Notes: generated by a model from the sequence alone, not told the origin. A stretch of DNA of 64,000 bases from an uncultured Clostridia bacterium (GCA_904419945.1 CAJFTM010000001.1:25390-89389); one strand, 5' to 3'; counted from the stretch's first letter, positions 1-9,132 are shown. A program made the numbers and translations.

Positions 1-12
1 GTTGCCTTAATA

Positions 13-58
13 GTATAATTCGCCATGCCATCATCTGTTGCATTGAATCGTATAATTC
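13..58. repeat. short direct repeat at window edge
   Basis: The nine bases GTATAATTC occur at 13-21 and again at 50-58. Each contains TATAAT, so either could be a rightward -10 box, but no -35 lies at the right distance for the second copy and the first would have its -35 outside the window. No gene is seen in bases 1-174. Confidence 0.3.
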
Positions 59-71
59 ACCTCAAACGAAA

Positions 72-101
72 ACGTCGCCGCAACGGAGGTTGCGGCGACG
101 T
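72..101 (-). terminator. terminator of the asd-dapA-dapB operon
   Basis: A perfect 12-bp inverted repeat (72-83 with 90-101, loop cggagg) lies about 75 bases past the dapB stop. On the minus strand it is followed by a short T-run, as in an intrinsic terminator. Confidence 0.7.
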
Positions 102-174
102 CGCCGATTTTGGTGATCAAATTTTTTGTTCGAGGATGTGGTTACGCCGCACACTTTTTGGCAAGGCGGCTCGA

Positions 175-936
175 TCAGCCTTTGAAATCTTTGAGCACAT
201 CCTGCATGTCATAGCGGCCGGCGGGTTTGCCCTGCATGAATTTGGCGGCCTTTACGGCGCCCGCCGCGAATACGCGCTTGCTGCGCGCGCTGTGTGCGAG
301 GGTAATGATCTCATCGTCGCCTGCAAACATCACTTCGTGTTCTCCGACGATCGTACCGCCGCGCACCGCATGGATACCGATCTCCGCCTTTTTGCGTGCG
401 CCGACCATCCCTTCGCGCCCGTATACATATTCTTTGGCGCCGTCAAAAGCTGCATTGGCGCTCTCCGCCAGCATATAGGCGGTGCCGGACGGGGCGTCTT
501 TCTTCAAATTGTGGTGCCGTTCTACGATCTCGATGTCAAAACTTTCACCGAGGAATGCCGCCGCTTCCTTGACCAGTTTCTGCAGCAGGTTGATGCCGAC
601 GGACAGATTCGCCGTTTTGAAGAGGGGAACGCGCGCGGCTGCCTCCTCGATCTGTGCGAGCTGTTCCTTCGTATAGCCGGTCGCCGCGAGGATCACGGCC
701 GCGCCCGTGCGTTCCGCGTACGCAAGCACGTTGCCGAGATTATCCGCACAGGAAAAGTCGATCACGGCATCCGCCTGAGGAGCGTCTGAAAAGTTGTCAT
801 AGACGGGTACGCCCTGGATTTCGCCGGCCTTCAGGTCGACGCCGCCGACGCACTCCGTGTCCGAGTCTGCGAGGACGAGTTCCAATACGTTGCGGCCCAT
901 GTGCCCGCAAATGCCGCTGATCAGGATATCGATCAT
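175..936 (-). CDS. dapB: 4-hydroxy-tetrahydrodipicolinate reductase
   Basis: Cytosolic enzyme of the diaminopimelate/lysine pathway; reduces 4-hydroxy-tetrahydrodipicolinate with NAD(P)H. The 253-residue protein has the N-terminal dinucleotide-binding turn GICGHMGRNV and the family signature ERHHNLKKDAPSGTA, which holds the catalytic His pair and substrate-binding Lys. Length is normal (about 250-270). It is the last gene of a leftward asd-dapA-dapB operon, 12 bases after dapA, with an AAGGAG/GAGG site just before the ATG at 936. Expression should follow the lysine riboswitch at the head of the operon. Confidence 0.96.
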   Translation of the reverse strand: MIDILISGICGHMGRNVLELVLADSDTECVGGVDLKAGEIQGVPVYDNFSDAPQADAVIDFSCADNLGNVLAYAERTGAAVILAATGYTKEQLAQIEEAAARVPLFKTANLSVGINLLQKLVKEAAAFLGESFDIEIVERHHNLKKDAPSGTAYMLAESANAAFDGAKEYVYGREGMVGARKKAEIGIHAVRGGTIVGEHEVMFAGDDEIITLAHSARSKRVFAAGAVKAAKFMQGKPAGRYDMQDVLKDFKG

Positions 937-948
937 ACCTCTTGCTCC

Positions 949-1833
949 TTATACGTTCAGCCCGAAGGTGCGCAGCGCCGCGCGCAGCGTCTCCTTGTGG
1001 GCGGGCTCCAGTTCGGTCAACGGTCCGCGGGGGAGCCCTGCATCCATGCCGAGCATATTGGCAGCCGCCTTGGCGGGGATGGGATTGACTTCGGTAAACA
1101 GCTGATCGATGACGGGCAGCATTGCGTCCTGCAGCTCGTTCGCCTCTTGCAGCTTGCCGGCTTCGACCAGCAGGTACAGCTGCTTTGTCTCCTTGGGGAG
1201 AATGTTGGAAGAAACGGAGATCAGCCCCGCCCCGCCGATGGCGAGGATGGGCAGGTTGAGGTTGTCGTCTCCCGAGTACAGGTCACATTTGCCGCGGATG
1301 CGCCGTGCCGTTTCGCAGATCTGTTCCATGTTGCCGCACGCTTCCTTGATCCCCGCGATATTAGGGATCTCGGCGATGCGTTCCATGGTCGCGGGCAGGA
1401 TATTCACGCCCGTGCGTGCAGGAACGTTGTAGCAGATAACGGGGATCTTGACGGCGCCCGCAATGGCGCGATAGTATTCGACCAGCCCGTTCTGCGTGCA
1501 TTTATTGTAGTAGGGGGTCACGGCGAGCAAGCCGTCCGCGCCCAGCGCTTCCGCCTTGATGCTCGCTTCTACGGCGTGCGCCGTACTGTTCGAGCCGCTG
1601 CCGAAAATAACTTTTGCGCGGCCGGCGATTTTTTTGACGGAAAAGCGCATCACTTCTTCCTTTTCCGCCTCCGTCATGGTCGCCGGTTCGCCCGTCGTCC
1701 CCAGGATGAGAAGGGCATCGGTGCCGTTCTCGATCTGGAATTCGATCATCCTCTCCAAAGCGTCATAATTGACGCCCGTCTGTGTGAACGGCGTGATCAT
1801 CGCCGTCGCCGTTCCCCTGAAAAAGTTAACCAT
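949..1833 (-). CDS. dapA: 4-hydroxy-tetrahydrodipicolinate synthase
   Basis: Condenses pyruvate with aspartate semialdehyde, the first committed step to diaminopimelate and lysine. The 294-residue TIM-barrel protein shows GTTGEPATM near residue 45, the proton-relay Tyr in VTPYYNK, YNVPARTG with the substrate Arg, and the Schiff-base Lys in AGIKEACG. Length is typical. It lies between asd, whose product is its substrate, and dapB, which uses its product, so the three genes encode consecutive steps. An AAGGAG-type ribosome site precedes the start. Confidence 0.97.
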   Translation of the reverse strand: MVNFFRGTATAMITPFTQTGVNYDALERMIEFQIENGTDALLILGTTGEPATMTEAEKEEVMRFSVKKIAGRAKVIFGSGSNSTAHAVEASIKAEALGADGLLAVTPYYNKCTQNGLVEYYRAIAGAVKIPVICYNVPARTGVNILPATMERIAEIPNIAGIKEACGNMEQICETARRIRGKCDLYSGDDNLNLPILAIGGAGLISVSSNILPKETKQLYLLVEAGKLQEANELQDAMLPVIDQLFTEVNPIPAKAAANMLGMDAGLPRGPLTELEPAHKETLRAALRTFGLNV

Positions 1834-1879
1834 CGCTTTCTCCTTCTTTCAATAAAATTGGCTGATTCGGCCGATTTGT

Positions 1880-2956
1880 TCAGATGTACATCATCTGGCA
1901 GAGGAGTTCGGCCATCAACACGGCTCCGCCCGCGGCTCCCCGCAGCGTGTTGTGCGAGAGACAGACGAACTTATAGTCGAACACGATGTCCTCGCGCAGT
2001 CTGCCGACGGAGACGGCCATGCCGTTTTCGAGCATGCGGTCCAGCTTTGCCTGCGGGCGATCGTTTTCTTCGAAGTAGTGGATGAACTGTTTGGGCGCGC
2101 TGGGCAGCTGCAGTTTCTGCGGCATGCCGGAAAAGCTGGCCCATGCCTGCAGGATCTCTTCTTGGGTCGGCTTTTTGTCGAAGGAAACAAACACGGCGGC
2201 CGTATGCCCGTCCGAAACGGGCACGCGCAGACACTGCGCCGTGATCTTGGGGGAATCGGTGCACACGATCTCGTCTCCCTGGACCGAGCCCCAGATCTTG
2301 AGCGGTTCGCGCTCGGACTTTTCCTCTTCCCCGCCGATATAGGGGATCACGTTGTCCAAAATTTCGGGCATGCGGTCAAAGGTCTTGCCCGCGCCGCTGA
2401 TCGCCTGGTAGGTGGACACCGCCACTTTTGAAACGCCGAATGCGCGCAGCGGGTGCAGGGCGGGAACATAGCTCTGCAGCGAGCAGTTGCTCTTGACGGC
2501 GATAAAGCCGCGCTGTGTGCCGAGCCGCTTGCGCTGTGCATGGATGATCTCCGCGTGTTCGGGGTTGATCTCGGGGATGATCATGGGGACGTCGGGGGTA
2601 AAGCGGTGTGCCGAGTTATTGGAAATGACGGGCACTTCCGCCTTTGCGTACCGCTCTTCCAGCGCCTTGATCTCCTCTTTTTTCATGTTGACGGCACAGA
2701 ATACGAAGTCGACCATATCGGCGATCTTGGGCAAATCCGCTTCCGCGTCAAGCACTACCAAATCGGCAAATTTTTCGGGGATCGGGGAGGTCATCGCCCA
2801 GCGTCCCGCAACCGCTTCGCGGTAGGTCTTTCCGGCCGAGGCAGGGGAGGCGGCCAGCGCCACCACGCGGAACCAGGGGTGATTTTCCAAAAGCAGGCAA
2901 AAGCGCTGCCCGACCATACCGGTCGCGCCGATCACGGCTACATTGTACGTCTTCAT
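1880..2956 (-). CDS. asd: aspartate-semialdehyde dehydrogenase
   Basis: Reduces aspartyl phosphate to aspartate semialdehyde, the branch point for lysine/diaminopimelate, threonine and methionine. The 358-residue protein starts MKTYNVAVIGATGMVGQRF with a Rossmann turn; the catalytic Cys is in KSNCSLQSY and a later conserved segment reads VSDGHTAAVF. The frame stays open upstream to 3112, but the start at 2956 is chosen because AAGGAG lies just upstream and the upstream codons fall in riboswitch RNA. First gene of the dap operon. lysC, lysA and the later dap genes are not in the window. Confidence 0.95.
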   Translation of the reverse strand: MKTYNVAVIGATGMVGQRFCLLLENHPWFRVVALAASPASAGKTYREAVAGRWAMTSPIPEKFADLVVLDAEADLPKIADMVDFVFCAVNMKKEEIKALEERYAKAEVPVISNNSAHRFTPDVPMIIPEINPEHAEIIHAQRKRLGTQRGFIAVKSNCSLQSYVPALHPLRAFGVSKVAVSTYQAISGAGKTFDRMPEILDNVIPYIGGEEEKSEREPLKIWGSVQGDEIVCTDSPKITAQCLRVPVSDGHTAAVFVSFDKKPTQEEILQAWASFSGMPQKLQLPSAPKQFIHYFEENDRPQAKLDRMLENGMAVSVGRLREDIVFDYKFVCLSHNTLRGAAGGAVLMAELLCQMMYI

Positions 2957-3015
2957 TTGATAAAACTCCTTGTCGATTGTTGCAAAAATCAGGTCATCGA
3001 AGGCTTTTGCGCCAT

Positions 3016-3039
3016 AAAAAAACGGCGCAGACCGCACCG
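3016..3039 (-). terminator. riboswitch expression-platform terminator
   Basis: On the minus strand a GC hairpin (stem CGGTGC/GCGCCG, loop GGTCT) is followed directly by seven T. It lies between the lysine aptamer and the asd ribosome site, where an attenuator is expected. Confidence 0.75.
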
Positions 3040-3262
3040 CACAGGAACACGCCGGGAAGCCCCGCTCCTGCAGGTGCTCCGGGATAGGTTGTCTTGCGCC
3101 ATAGTGCTCCACGATACGGTGACAGTCGCACGGGTCTTCTCCCGTACGCCCGGCTTGCGGCAGCTCGGTCTTCTGCCGTGCCTCGGCGGCGACGCCCTTT
3201 CCCGCCGTCGGGGAAGACCGCTCCCCGCGCGGCGGCGGTACTCATGCTCAGCCGCTCCTCTA
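3040..3262 (-). promoter_or_regulatory. lysine riboswitch (L box)
   Basis: The asd leader carries conserved L-box pieces in order on the minus strand: AGAGGAGCGG at the 5' end, GAGTA in the second helix, AAAGGGCGTCGCCGCCGAGG (the GCGTCGCCGA core), GCGACTGTCAC (GGCUGUCA-like) and GTGGAGCACTATGG (GGAGGGCUAUC-like). It starts just downstream of a good promoter and ends at an intrinsic terminator before asd. Lysine binding is expected to favour termination and lower asd-dapA-dapB expression. Identified by motif order, not by a covariance search. Confidence 0.88.
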
Positions 3263-3274
3263 TTCAGCAACAAA

Positions 3275-3303
3275 ATTTTAGCACAGAATCGTACAAAAGT
3301 CAA
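3275..3303 (-). promoter_or_regulatory. promoter of asd-dapA-dapB
   Basis: On the minus strand TTGACT (3298-3303), a 17-base spacer and TAAAAT (3275-3280). Transcription would start near 3268, just upstream of the lysine aptamer. Confidence 0.8.
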
Positions 3304-3345
3304 AGAATTTATCGGAGGATTTTTGCGCCGTGCTCCGCAATTTAA

Positions 3346-3374
3346 TTGAAATAATTTCCGTTTTGTAGTAAAAT
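3346..3374 (+). promoter_or_regulatory. promoter of the 3.4-9 kb operon
   Basis: TTGAAA (3346-3351), 17 bases, TAAAAT (3369-3374). It is divergent from the asd promoter, 43 bases away. Confidence 0.7.
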
Positions 3375-3430
3375 AAGAAACAGCAGTCACAATTTGCAAA
3401 AATGTTTCCGATGCTTATACGGAGGTTTGA

Positions 3431-4708
3431 ATGGCGCAAGGCGTTAACAAGGGCACGATGGCCCGCATGCTTGCAGGGAATGAACGCGCGGGAGGGGCGC
3501 ATGCTGCTCTGTCCGCAGGGCGCTGGGCATACGTGTTGGATCAGGTTCGGGGCCGCTTTTCCAAGCTGGTCCTTCTGAATCTGCTCCTGCTCATTTTCTG
3601 TATTCCGCTCGTCGTTATCTTCGTGATCCGCTCTACCTATATCCTCGCGGGCGGTCAGTCGATGCCCTTTTCCGGCTGGCTGTTCATCGGGTTTCCCGCC
3701 TATCCCTCGATGGTCGGGGTATCTGAGCGCATTCTCTTCAGTGTCGATCTCGTTTTCGGCGCGCTCATGGTCGCGGGCCTCATCGTTGCCGGCATCGGCA
3801 TCGCCGGCGGCCTCAATGTCGTGCGCAGCATGATCCGTTCGGGCGGCGAGTTCACCTTGCGCGATTTCTGGAAGGGGATCGGCTTCAATGTCGGGCACGT
3901 TCTCCCCGCTGCGGCAGTGTGCGGCATCCCGGCCTATGTTCTGCTGCTCGCGATCGACTACTCCCGCTATCTGCTCGCAGTCGGGCAGGGCAGTGCGGCA
4001 GGGCTCATCGTCGGCATCGTCTTTTCGGTGATCGGCATGGTCTTGCTCGCGCTCATCTTTTTGTGGACGCTCTCTGTCGGCGCCAACTATAAGGTCGGTT
4101 TTTTCAAGGCGCTGCAAACGGCCGTTTTTGCGACCTTCCGCCTGCTTCCGTTCAACATCTTTTATGCCGTACTGATCGCCATTCCGATCGGGCTCATCTT
4201 TCTCGGTTCCTTTTTTCAGACGATCGGCTTAGTTCTCATGTTCCTGTTCGGCATTATCTATATGCTGCTCGTATGGATGAATTACTCGCAGTGGGCGTTC
4301 GATCACCTCGTCGGCGAGCCGGATGCCGCTTCGGCAGAGCGCGCGCCGCAGCAGGCGGCCCCCAAGGAGGCGGATAAGGCCGCACAGGCGTACGAGGCGA
4401 GCCTCGAACAGGCGATGCTCGTCAAGTCTGACCTCGCTTCCCGTCCCATCAAGCCGATCGACGACGACCTCGCCCTGTACGATATGCCCCAAGCCTTCAC
4501 CCGCGCAGATCTGCAAAAGGCGCGCGATTCCAGAGACAAGCTCGCCGAGGATGCAAAACAGTACGCCGAAGCGCATAAAAACGATGAGAAGTACGTCGTC
4601 TACAACGCGCAGTTCGAAAAGCTCGAGCAAGAGCGCTTGGAGCGGCAGAAGGAAGCGGAAAAGGCTGCCAAAAAGGGCAAAAAGAAGATGGGCGGAGACG
4701 CAAAATGA
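3431..4708 (+). CDS. multi-pass membrane protein with charged C-terminal tail
   Basis: 425 residues. About six hydrophobic segments span residues 45-290; the first part loosely resembles DUF624/YesL-like membrane proteins. From about residue 300 to the end it becomes a charged, Ala/Lys/Glu-rich helical tail, probably cytosolic and partly coiled coil, ending in a Lys cluster. No catalytic motif is seen, so function is unknown. An ACGGAGG site precedes the ATG. The stop overlaps the next start by ATGA, so it is co-translated with the methyltransferase in a five-gene operon. Confidence 0.8.
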   Translation: MAQGVNKGTMARMLAGNERAGGAHAALSAGRWAYVLDQVRGRFSKLVLLNLLLLIFCIPLVVIFVIRSTYILAGGQSMPFSGWLFIGFPAYPSMVGVSERILFSVDLVFGALMVAGLIVAGIGIAGGLNVVRSMIRSGGEFTLRDFWKGIGFNVGHVLPAAAVCGIPAYVLLLAIDYSRYLLAVGQGSAAGLIVGIVFSVIGMVLLALIFLWTLSVGANYKVGFFKALQTAVFATFRLLPFNIFYAVLIAIPIGLIFLGSFFQTIGLVLMFLFGIIYMLLVWMNYSQWAFDHLVGEPDAASAERAPQQAAPKEADKAAQAYEASLEQAMLVKSDLASRPIKPIDDDLALYDMPQAFTRADLQKARDSRDKLAEDAKQYAEAHKNDEKYVVYNAQFEKLEQERLERQKEAEKAAKKGKKKMGGDAK

Positions 4709-5433
4709 ACGGCGCTTACTCCGCTTTGGCGGGTTGGTTTGAATATCTCAATGCAGACTGCGACTATGAAAAATGGTCGCAGTACTTATATGAGCGGGCC
4801 TGCCGGCTGGGTGTATCCGGCGGCAGGGCGCTCGACATCGGCTGCGGCAGCGGCGCCTTCACGCGCGCCTTTGCGGCGCGCGGCTTTGCGGTGACCGGTT
4901 ACGATCATTCGCCTGCCATGCTCGCCAAGGCGGAACAGCTGGGCGCGGGCGGCAGGATACAGTACGTCCTCAGCGATGCGCGCAAACTGCGCGTACTGGG
5001 CGAAAAAGCAGATCTCGCCCTCTGTGTCAACGATTGCCTCAACTATATCCCGCCGCAGGACGTTTCGGCCTTCTTCAAGCGGGTACACGGATGCCTGCGC
5101 AGGGGCGGCGTCTTTTTGTTCGACGTCTCTTCCGCCTATAAATTGCGCGAGGTGATCGCGAACAATACTTTCTGCGAAGACCGGGAAGAGGTCGCGTGGA
5201 TGTGGTTCAATGCGCTGCGCGGCGACCGCGTGGAGATGGATGTGACCCTCTTTGTGCGCGGAAAAGACGGGCGGTTTTCCCGGTCGGATGAACAGCATGT
5301 GCAGTACATCCATGAGCGGGCAGCGCTGTGCGCGGCCGCGGAGGAAGCCGGGTTTGCCGTGCGTGCCGTCGAGGGCGCGTTCGGGGACGCGGAGGATAAG
5401 TTGCGCGAAAATTATCTGTGCGTGCGCGCATAA
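4705..5433 (+). CDS. class I SAM-dependent methyltransferase
   Basis: 242 residues with the SAM-binding motif ALDIGCGSGAF near residue 42, an acidic strand end (GYDHSPAML) about 20 residues later, and LCVNDCLNYI as motif IV. This is the fold of small class I methyltransferases; the substrate cannot be read from sequence. Start overlaps the upstream gene (ATGA) and the stop lies 15 bases before hslO. Confidence 0.88.
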   Translation: MNGAYSALAGWFEYLNADCDYEKWSQYLYERACRLGVSGGRALDIGCGSGAFTRAFAARGFAVTGYDHSPAMLAKAEQLGAGGRIQYVLSDARKLRVLGEKADLALCVNDCLNYIPPQDVSAFFKRVHGCLRRGGVFLFDVSSAYKLREVIANNTFCEDREEVAWMWFNALRGDRVEMDVTLFVRGKDGRFSRSDEQHVQYIHERAALCAAAEEAGFAVRAVEGAFGDAEDKLRENYLCVRA

Positions 5434-5448
5434 AGGGAGGTTTTGGGA

Positions 5449-6336
5449 ATGAAGAGAGAAGATAGGGTCCTGCGCGGACTCATTTGCGGCGGCGAAGTTT
5501 CGCTCGCCGTCGCCGACACGGCGCAGCTGGTCAACGAGGCGATCCGCATCCACGGGCTTTCGCCCGTCTGTGCGGCGGCGCTCGGCCGAACGCTGACGGC
5601 GGCCGCCTATATGTGCTCTTCGCTGAAGGAGGAGCGCGGCGCTCTCTCCGTCACGATCAAGGGGGGCGGCCCGGGCGGCAATATCTACGTCAGCGGCGAC
5701 AAGGCGCTGCATATGCGCGGCTACATCGAGCAGCCGCAGGTCTTTCTCCCGCCCAACGCGCGCGGCAAACTGGATGTGGGCGGCTGTGTCGGCAGAGACG
5801 GGTACCTTTCCGTCGTCCGCGAGGACGGCGAGGGGCAGCCCTTTGTCGGCACGACAGAGCTGGTCAGCGGAGAGATCGGCGAAGATTTTGCCGCCTATTT
5901 TGCTTACAGCGAACAGCTTCCCACGGCGATCGCCGTCGGAGTAAAGATCGGCACGGACGGGACCTGCCTGGGTGCGGGCGGCGTATTCATGCAGCCCCTG
6001 CCCGGCGCGAGCGATGAGAGCATCCGCTATGTCGAGGAAACGATCGGCCGCTTTGCCGCCGTCAGCTCCATCCTCGAGTCGCATTCCGCGGAAGAGCTTT
6101 GGCGCGAATACTTCGGTGCGGCACAATTTTACACGCTGCATCCCGCATATAAGTGCAGTTGCAGCAGAAATTATATAGAGGGGATCCTTGCCGGTATGGG
6201 CGAGGCGGAGCTCCGCTCCATCATCGCCGAGCAGGGCAAGATCACCGTTCACTGCCATTACTGCAATACCGATTATATCTTTACCCCCGCGGAGACGGAG
6301 GAACTGATCGCCCGTACGGGCGGCGGAACTACATAA
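5449..6336 (+). CDS. hslO: Hsp33 redox-regulated chaperone
   Basis: Cytosolic holdase activated when oxidation releases zinc from four cysteines. The 295-residue protein has the Hsp33 core (GGGPGGNIYVSG, FMQPLPGA) and the C-terminal zinc site CSCSRNYIEGI ... CHYCNTDY, i.e. CxC plus CxxC. The ATG at 5449 lies eight bases after GGGAGG; a TTG at 5443 in frame is less likely. It is in an operon with a methyltransferase upstream and a TPR protein 12 bases downstream. Confidence 0.95.
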   Translation: MKREDRVLRGLICGGEVSLAVADTAQLVNEAIRIHGLSPVCAAALGRTLTAAAYMCSSLKEERGALSVTIKGGGPGGNIYVSGDKALHMRGYIEQPQVFLPPNARGKLDVGGCVGRDGYLSVVREDGEGQPFVGTTELVSGEIGEDFAAYFAYSEQLPTAIAVGVKIGTDGTCLGAGGVFMQPLPGASDESIRYVEETIGRFAAVSSILESHSAEELWREYFGAAQFYTLHPAYKCSCSRNYIEGILAGMGEAELRSIIAEQGKITVHCHYCNTDYIFTPAETEELIARTGGGTT

Positions 6337-6348
6337 CACGAGGATACG

Positions 6349-8133
6349 ATGGATAAAAAAGAGATACGTTTCGATCTGAGCGCCGACGCCCTGTTGGACA
6401 TGGCGGAGGCAAAGCTGGACGAAGAGGACTATATCGCCGCGCTGCGGCTGCTGCACAAGTCGCTGGAGCTGTACGGCCCGGGTGCGGACGAGTACGCCGA
6501 CCTCGCGGAGGCGTACGACGGAATGGAGCAGTACGAATACGCCGCCTATAATTGGTTTCGCTTTTTGGATGTCTGTGCGGAAAACGAGGCTGTGGATGCC
6601 TATGAAGGGCTTGCCGCCTGCTATTATAATCTCGGCAATATGCCGCAGGCGATGTTCTACTACAACAAGATGGTGCATGACAAGTATGTCACGCCCGACA
6701 ATAACGTGGAGATGGGCGAGCTGATGAGCGAGCCGCCCCGCCCCCGTTTCCGCATCGCCTGGCCGCCCGAACACGCCGACTATTCGGCGGATGTAGATGC
6801 CGGTCTGCAGGCGCTCAAGCAGGGAGATCATGCCAAAGCGGAGAAATGTTTCCGCCGCGTGCACGCAGAGTCCCCGTATTATCCTTCTGCGATGAATTAC
6901 CTCGCCGTTTCCTACCTTTTATCCGGCGCGGCAGACAAGGCGGAGCAGGTGTGCACCGGGCTCTTGCAGCGCGAGCCGGACAACGTGCAGATCCTTTCCA
7001 CCTATGCGGCCGTGCTCATCGAACAAAATCGCCGCGCCGAGGGGCGCGCCGTCGCCGAAAAGCTCGCCTCCATCCATACGGACGACGCGGACGAACTGTA
7101 TAAGATTGCGACCGTCTGCTGTGAAAACGGCCTGTACGAGGAAGCCTATGACCGCTTCTGCAGGATCGAAACGATGGTCCGCTACGATCTCACCCTGCTC
7201 TATTTCAAGGCGGTCGCGGCGTTCCGCTGCGGAAAGGTGAAGGAAAGTCTGGCAGCATTCGGCAAACTGCTGGATATCGATCCGCATGCCGCCGTCGCCC
7301 GCTATTATTTCCGCAAGATCCGCGATTATTCCGAATCGGGCGGAGAGCCGCCCGAAACGGCTTTCTTTTACCGCGTGCCGCAGCAGGAGAGGGAGGCAAA
7401 CACGGCGACGCTCATGCTCCTCCTGCACATGAATGCATCCGATCAAAAGACGCTGTGCGCGCAGCCCTTCGTCTATGAATTGCTCGAGTGGTGTTTTGAC
7501 GAGGCGGACGGGCAGGAGCCGCGCCTGCAGCTGATGGCTGCCGAGATCGCTGCGCACGCCAATATCCAGCCCTTTCTCAACGACTTGCTCCTGAATGCTT
7601 CCGTCAACGATGTCGTCAAGCTCGCGGCGCTGCAGCATATCTGTGAGCGCAACCGCGACTTTACGTGCGGCATCGTCGTTTCCGATATTTACGGTCGCGT
7701 CTCTTTTCGCAAGCTGCAGGTCGGCCGCAAGAGGCACGCACTGTTTGTCGGTGCCTATGCCCTCTGTTTTGCCCGCTTCGGGCTGTTTGGCGCTCTCGAC
7801 GGAGAGGAGCTGCGCTGCGCGGTACAGAATGTCTACGAGCTGTTTGCCTCTCATGGCGATTTTTCTCCGATCAAGACGAAGGAAAGCCTCGCCTGCGCGA
7901 TCTATCTGACCATCCGCACGGCGGACGGGCGGAAGCTGCGCAAGCTGGTGCACGGTTTGGGCGGAGATGAATCGGAAGTCGCGCGGATTCTCGCGGCGGT
8001 GCGCGCCTATACGGCGGAGGAGGCGGAAGTCGCCGCTTCGGATGCGTCGGGCAACGCCGCGGCGGAAGAGGCGGACAGAAAGCAGGAGGCTTTACAGCCG
8101 TCCGAAACGGAAGGAGAGGATCACGGGGAATGA
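6349..8133 (+). CDS. TPR-repeat protein
   Basis: 594 residues made largely of helical repeats of tetratricopeptide type: ALRLLHKSLELYGPGADEY near residue 30, YEGLAACYYNLGNMPQAMFY near 85, AMNYLAVSYLLSGAADKAEQ near 185 and further copies to about residue 330. The second half is helical but less regular, and the last 50 residues are Ala/Glu-rich and probably disordered. No signal peptide, so a cytosolic scaffold is likely. Its partner is unknown; the next gene overlaps it by four bases, and a functional pair is plausible. Confidence 0.85.
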   Translation: MDKKEIRFDLSADALLDMAEAKLDEEDYIAALRLLHKSLELYGPGADEYADLAEAYDGMEQYEYAAYNWFRFLDVCAENEAVDAYEGLAACYYNLGNMPQAMFYYNKMVHDKYVTPDNNVEMGELMSEPPRPRFRIAWPPEHADYSADVDAGLQALKQGDHAKAEKCFRRVHAESPYYPSAMNYLAVSYLLSGAADKAEQVCTGLLQREPDNVQILSTYAAVLIEQNRRAEGRAVAEKLASIHTDDADELYKIATVCCENGLYEEAYDRFCRIETMVRYDLTLLYFKAVAAFRCGKVKESLAAFGKLLDIDPHAAVARYYFRKIRDYSESGGEPPETAFFYRVPQQEREANTATLMLLLHMNASDQKTLCAQPFVYELLEWCFDEADGQEPRLQLMAAEIAAHANIQPFLNDLLLNASVNDVVKLAALQHICERNRDFTCGIVVSDIYGRVSFRKLQVGRKRHALFVGAYALCFARFGLFGALDGEELRCAVQNVYELFASHGDFSPIKTKESLACAIYLTIRTADGRKLRKLVHGLGGDESEVARILAAVRAYTAEEAEVAASDASGNAAAEEADRKQEALQPSETEGEDHGE

Positions 8134-8957
8134 AGCTGATCGATTTTGACGAAAAATTCAATCGCCGCATGGCAAAGTTTTTGGAAAAGCACGCGGGCGA
8201 GCGCACGGAAGAGGAGTGGGAGGATGTGATCGCCGCGGCATACCGCAAATTCGGAGATACCGTTTTAGCGGAGATCGGTACGACGCCGCGCCGCTACTTT
8301 GCGGATATGGCGGACGGACAGCTGGTCGAAACGCTCAAAGAATATCTCCTGCAGGATATTGCCGTTCCCGATCTGCTGTGCGAGGAGTTGGAGCGCCGCG
8401 GCGCCGTACCGGAGGTACTGGCGCTGTTGCACGAAACGGACGAGGACCTCGTGCTGTATGCGATCCACTTCATCGGCGCCGATCCGCGCGCGGCTGCGCG
8501 GTATGCGGAGATGCTCACGGAGGATGCCTACGGCGAACATGTCAAGGAAGAGCTCGCCGAAAACTTGCAGGCGATGGCGGATGCAGCGGCGGACGCCCTC
8601 TTGCCGCTCCTGAACGGTCGGGCGCGCGATTACGCGCTGGACATCCTTTCGCACGTAAGAGAGCGCGACGATCGCGTCTACAGCGCCCTTCTCAACGCCT
8701 TTCGTGCGGCGGACGAGGAGGACATTCCGCTGTACGCCGGCTATCTCGCATCCTACGGCGATGAGCGCGCTCTCCCGGCACTGATCGATGCGATCGCGAG
8801 GGAGGACATCGGTTTCGTCGCCTATCGCGAGCTGAAGTTTGCCATCGAGGCGCTCGGCGGCTCGTACGACGAGGAGCGGGATTTTTCGCAGGATGCGGCT
8901 TTTCAAAAAGTAAAGGCCGCAGGTGCGGAGACGGACATTTTTCAGACGAAAAAATAA
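8130..8957 (+). CDS. helical repeat protein of unknown function
   Basis: 275 residues, acidic, predicted all-helical. Segments such as VLALLHETDEDLVLYAIHFIG and DYALDILSHVRERDDRVYSA look like HEAT-type helical hairpins, though I cannot assign a family. It starts inside the end of the TPR gene (ATGA) and ends just before a strong terminator, so it closes the operon that begins at 3431. No membrane segment or catalytic motif. Confidence 0.78.
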   Translation: MKLIDFDEKFNRRMAKFLEKHAGERTEEEWEDVIAAAYRKFGDTVLAEIGTTPRRYFADMADGQLVETLKEYLLQDIAVPDLLCEELERRGAVPEVLALLHETDEDLVLYAIHFIGADPRAAARYAEMLTEDAYGEHVKEELAENLQAMADAAADALLPLLNGRARDYALDILSHVRERDDRVYSALLNAFRAADEEDIPLYAGYLASYGDERALPALIDAIAREDIGFVAYRELKFAIEALGGSYDEERDFSQDAAFQKVKAAGAETDIFQTKK

Positions 8958-8970
8958 GGGCGGGTGATGC

Positions 8971-8995
8971 GGCCGGGATGTATGTTATCCCGGCC
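8971..8995 (+). terminator. terminator of the 3.4-9 kb operon
   Basis: Nine-bp stem GGCCGGGAT/ATCCCGGCC with a seven-base loop, followed within ten bases by seven T. Confidence 0.75.
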
Positions 8996-9042
8996 GTCTT
9001 GTGCATTTTTTTGAATTTTTCGGGAATTTTTTCCGACAGGTA

Positions 9043-9071
9043 TTGACAAATCGTCCGTTTTACGGTTAAAT
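9043..9071 (+). promoter_or_regulatory. promoter of the cytidylate-kinase-like gene
   Basis: TTGACA (9043-9048), 17 bases, TTAAAT (9066-9071). Confidence 0.7.
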
Positions 9072-9132
9072 AGAAGTGAGCAGCGAGTCCGCTACCGTGC
9101 GGGCAGAACGATCGCGGCGGGGGAGGAAGATC

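Noticed and set aside
2957..3112. N-terminal extension of asd
   Set aside because: The extra codons translate riboswitch and terminator RNA; homology and the ribosome site start at 2956.
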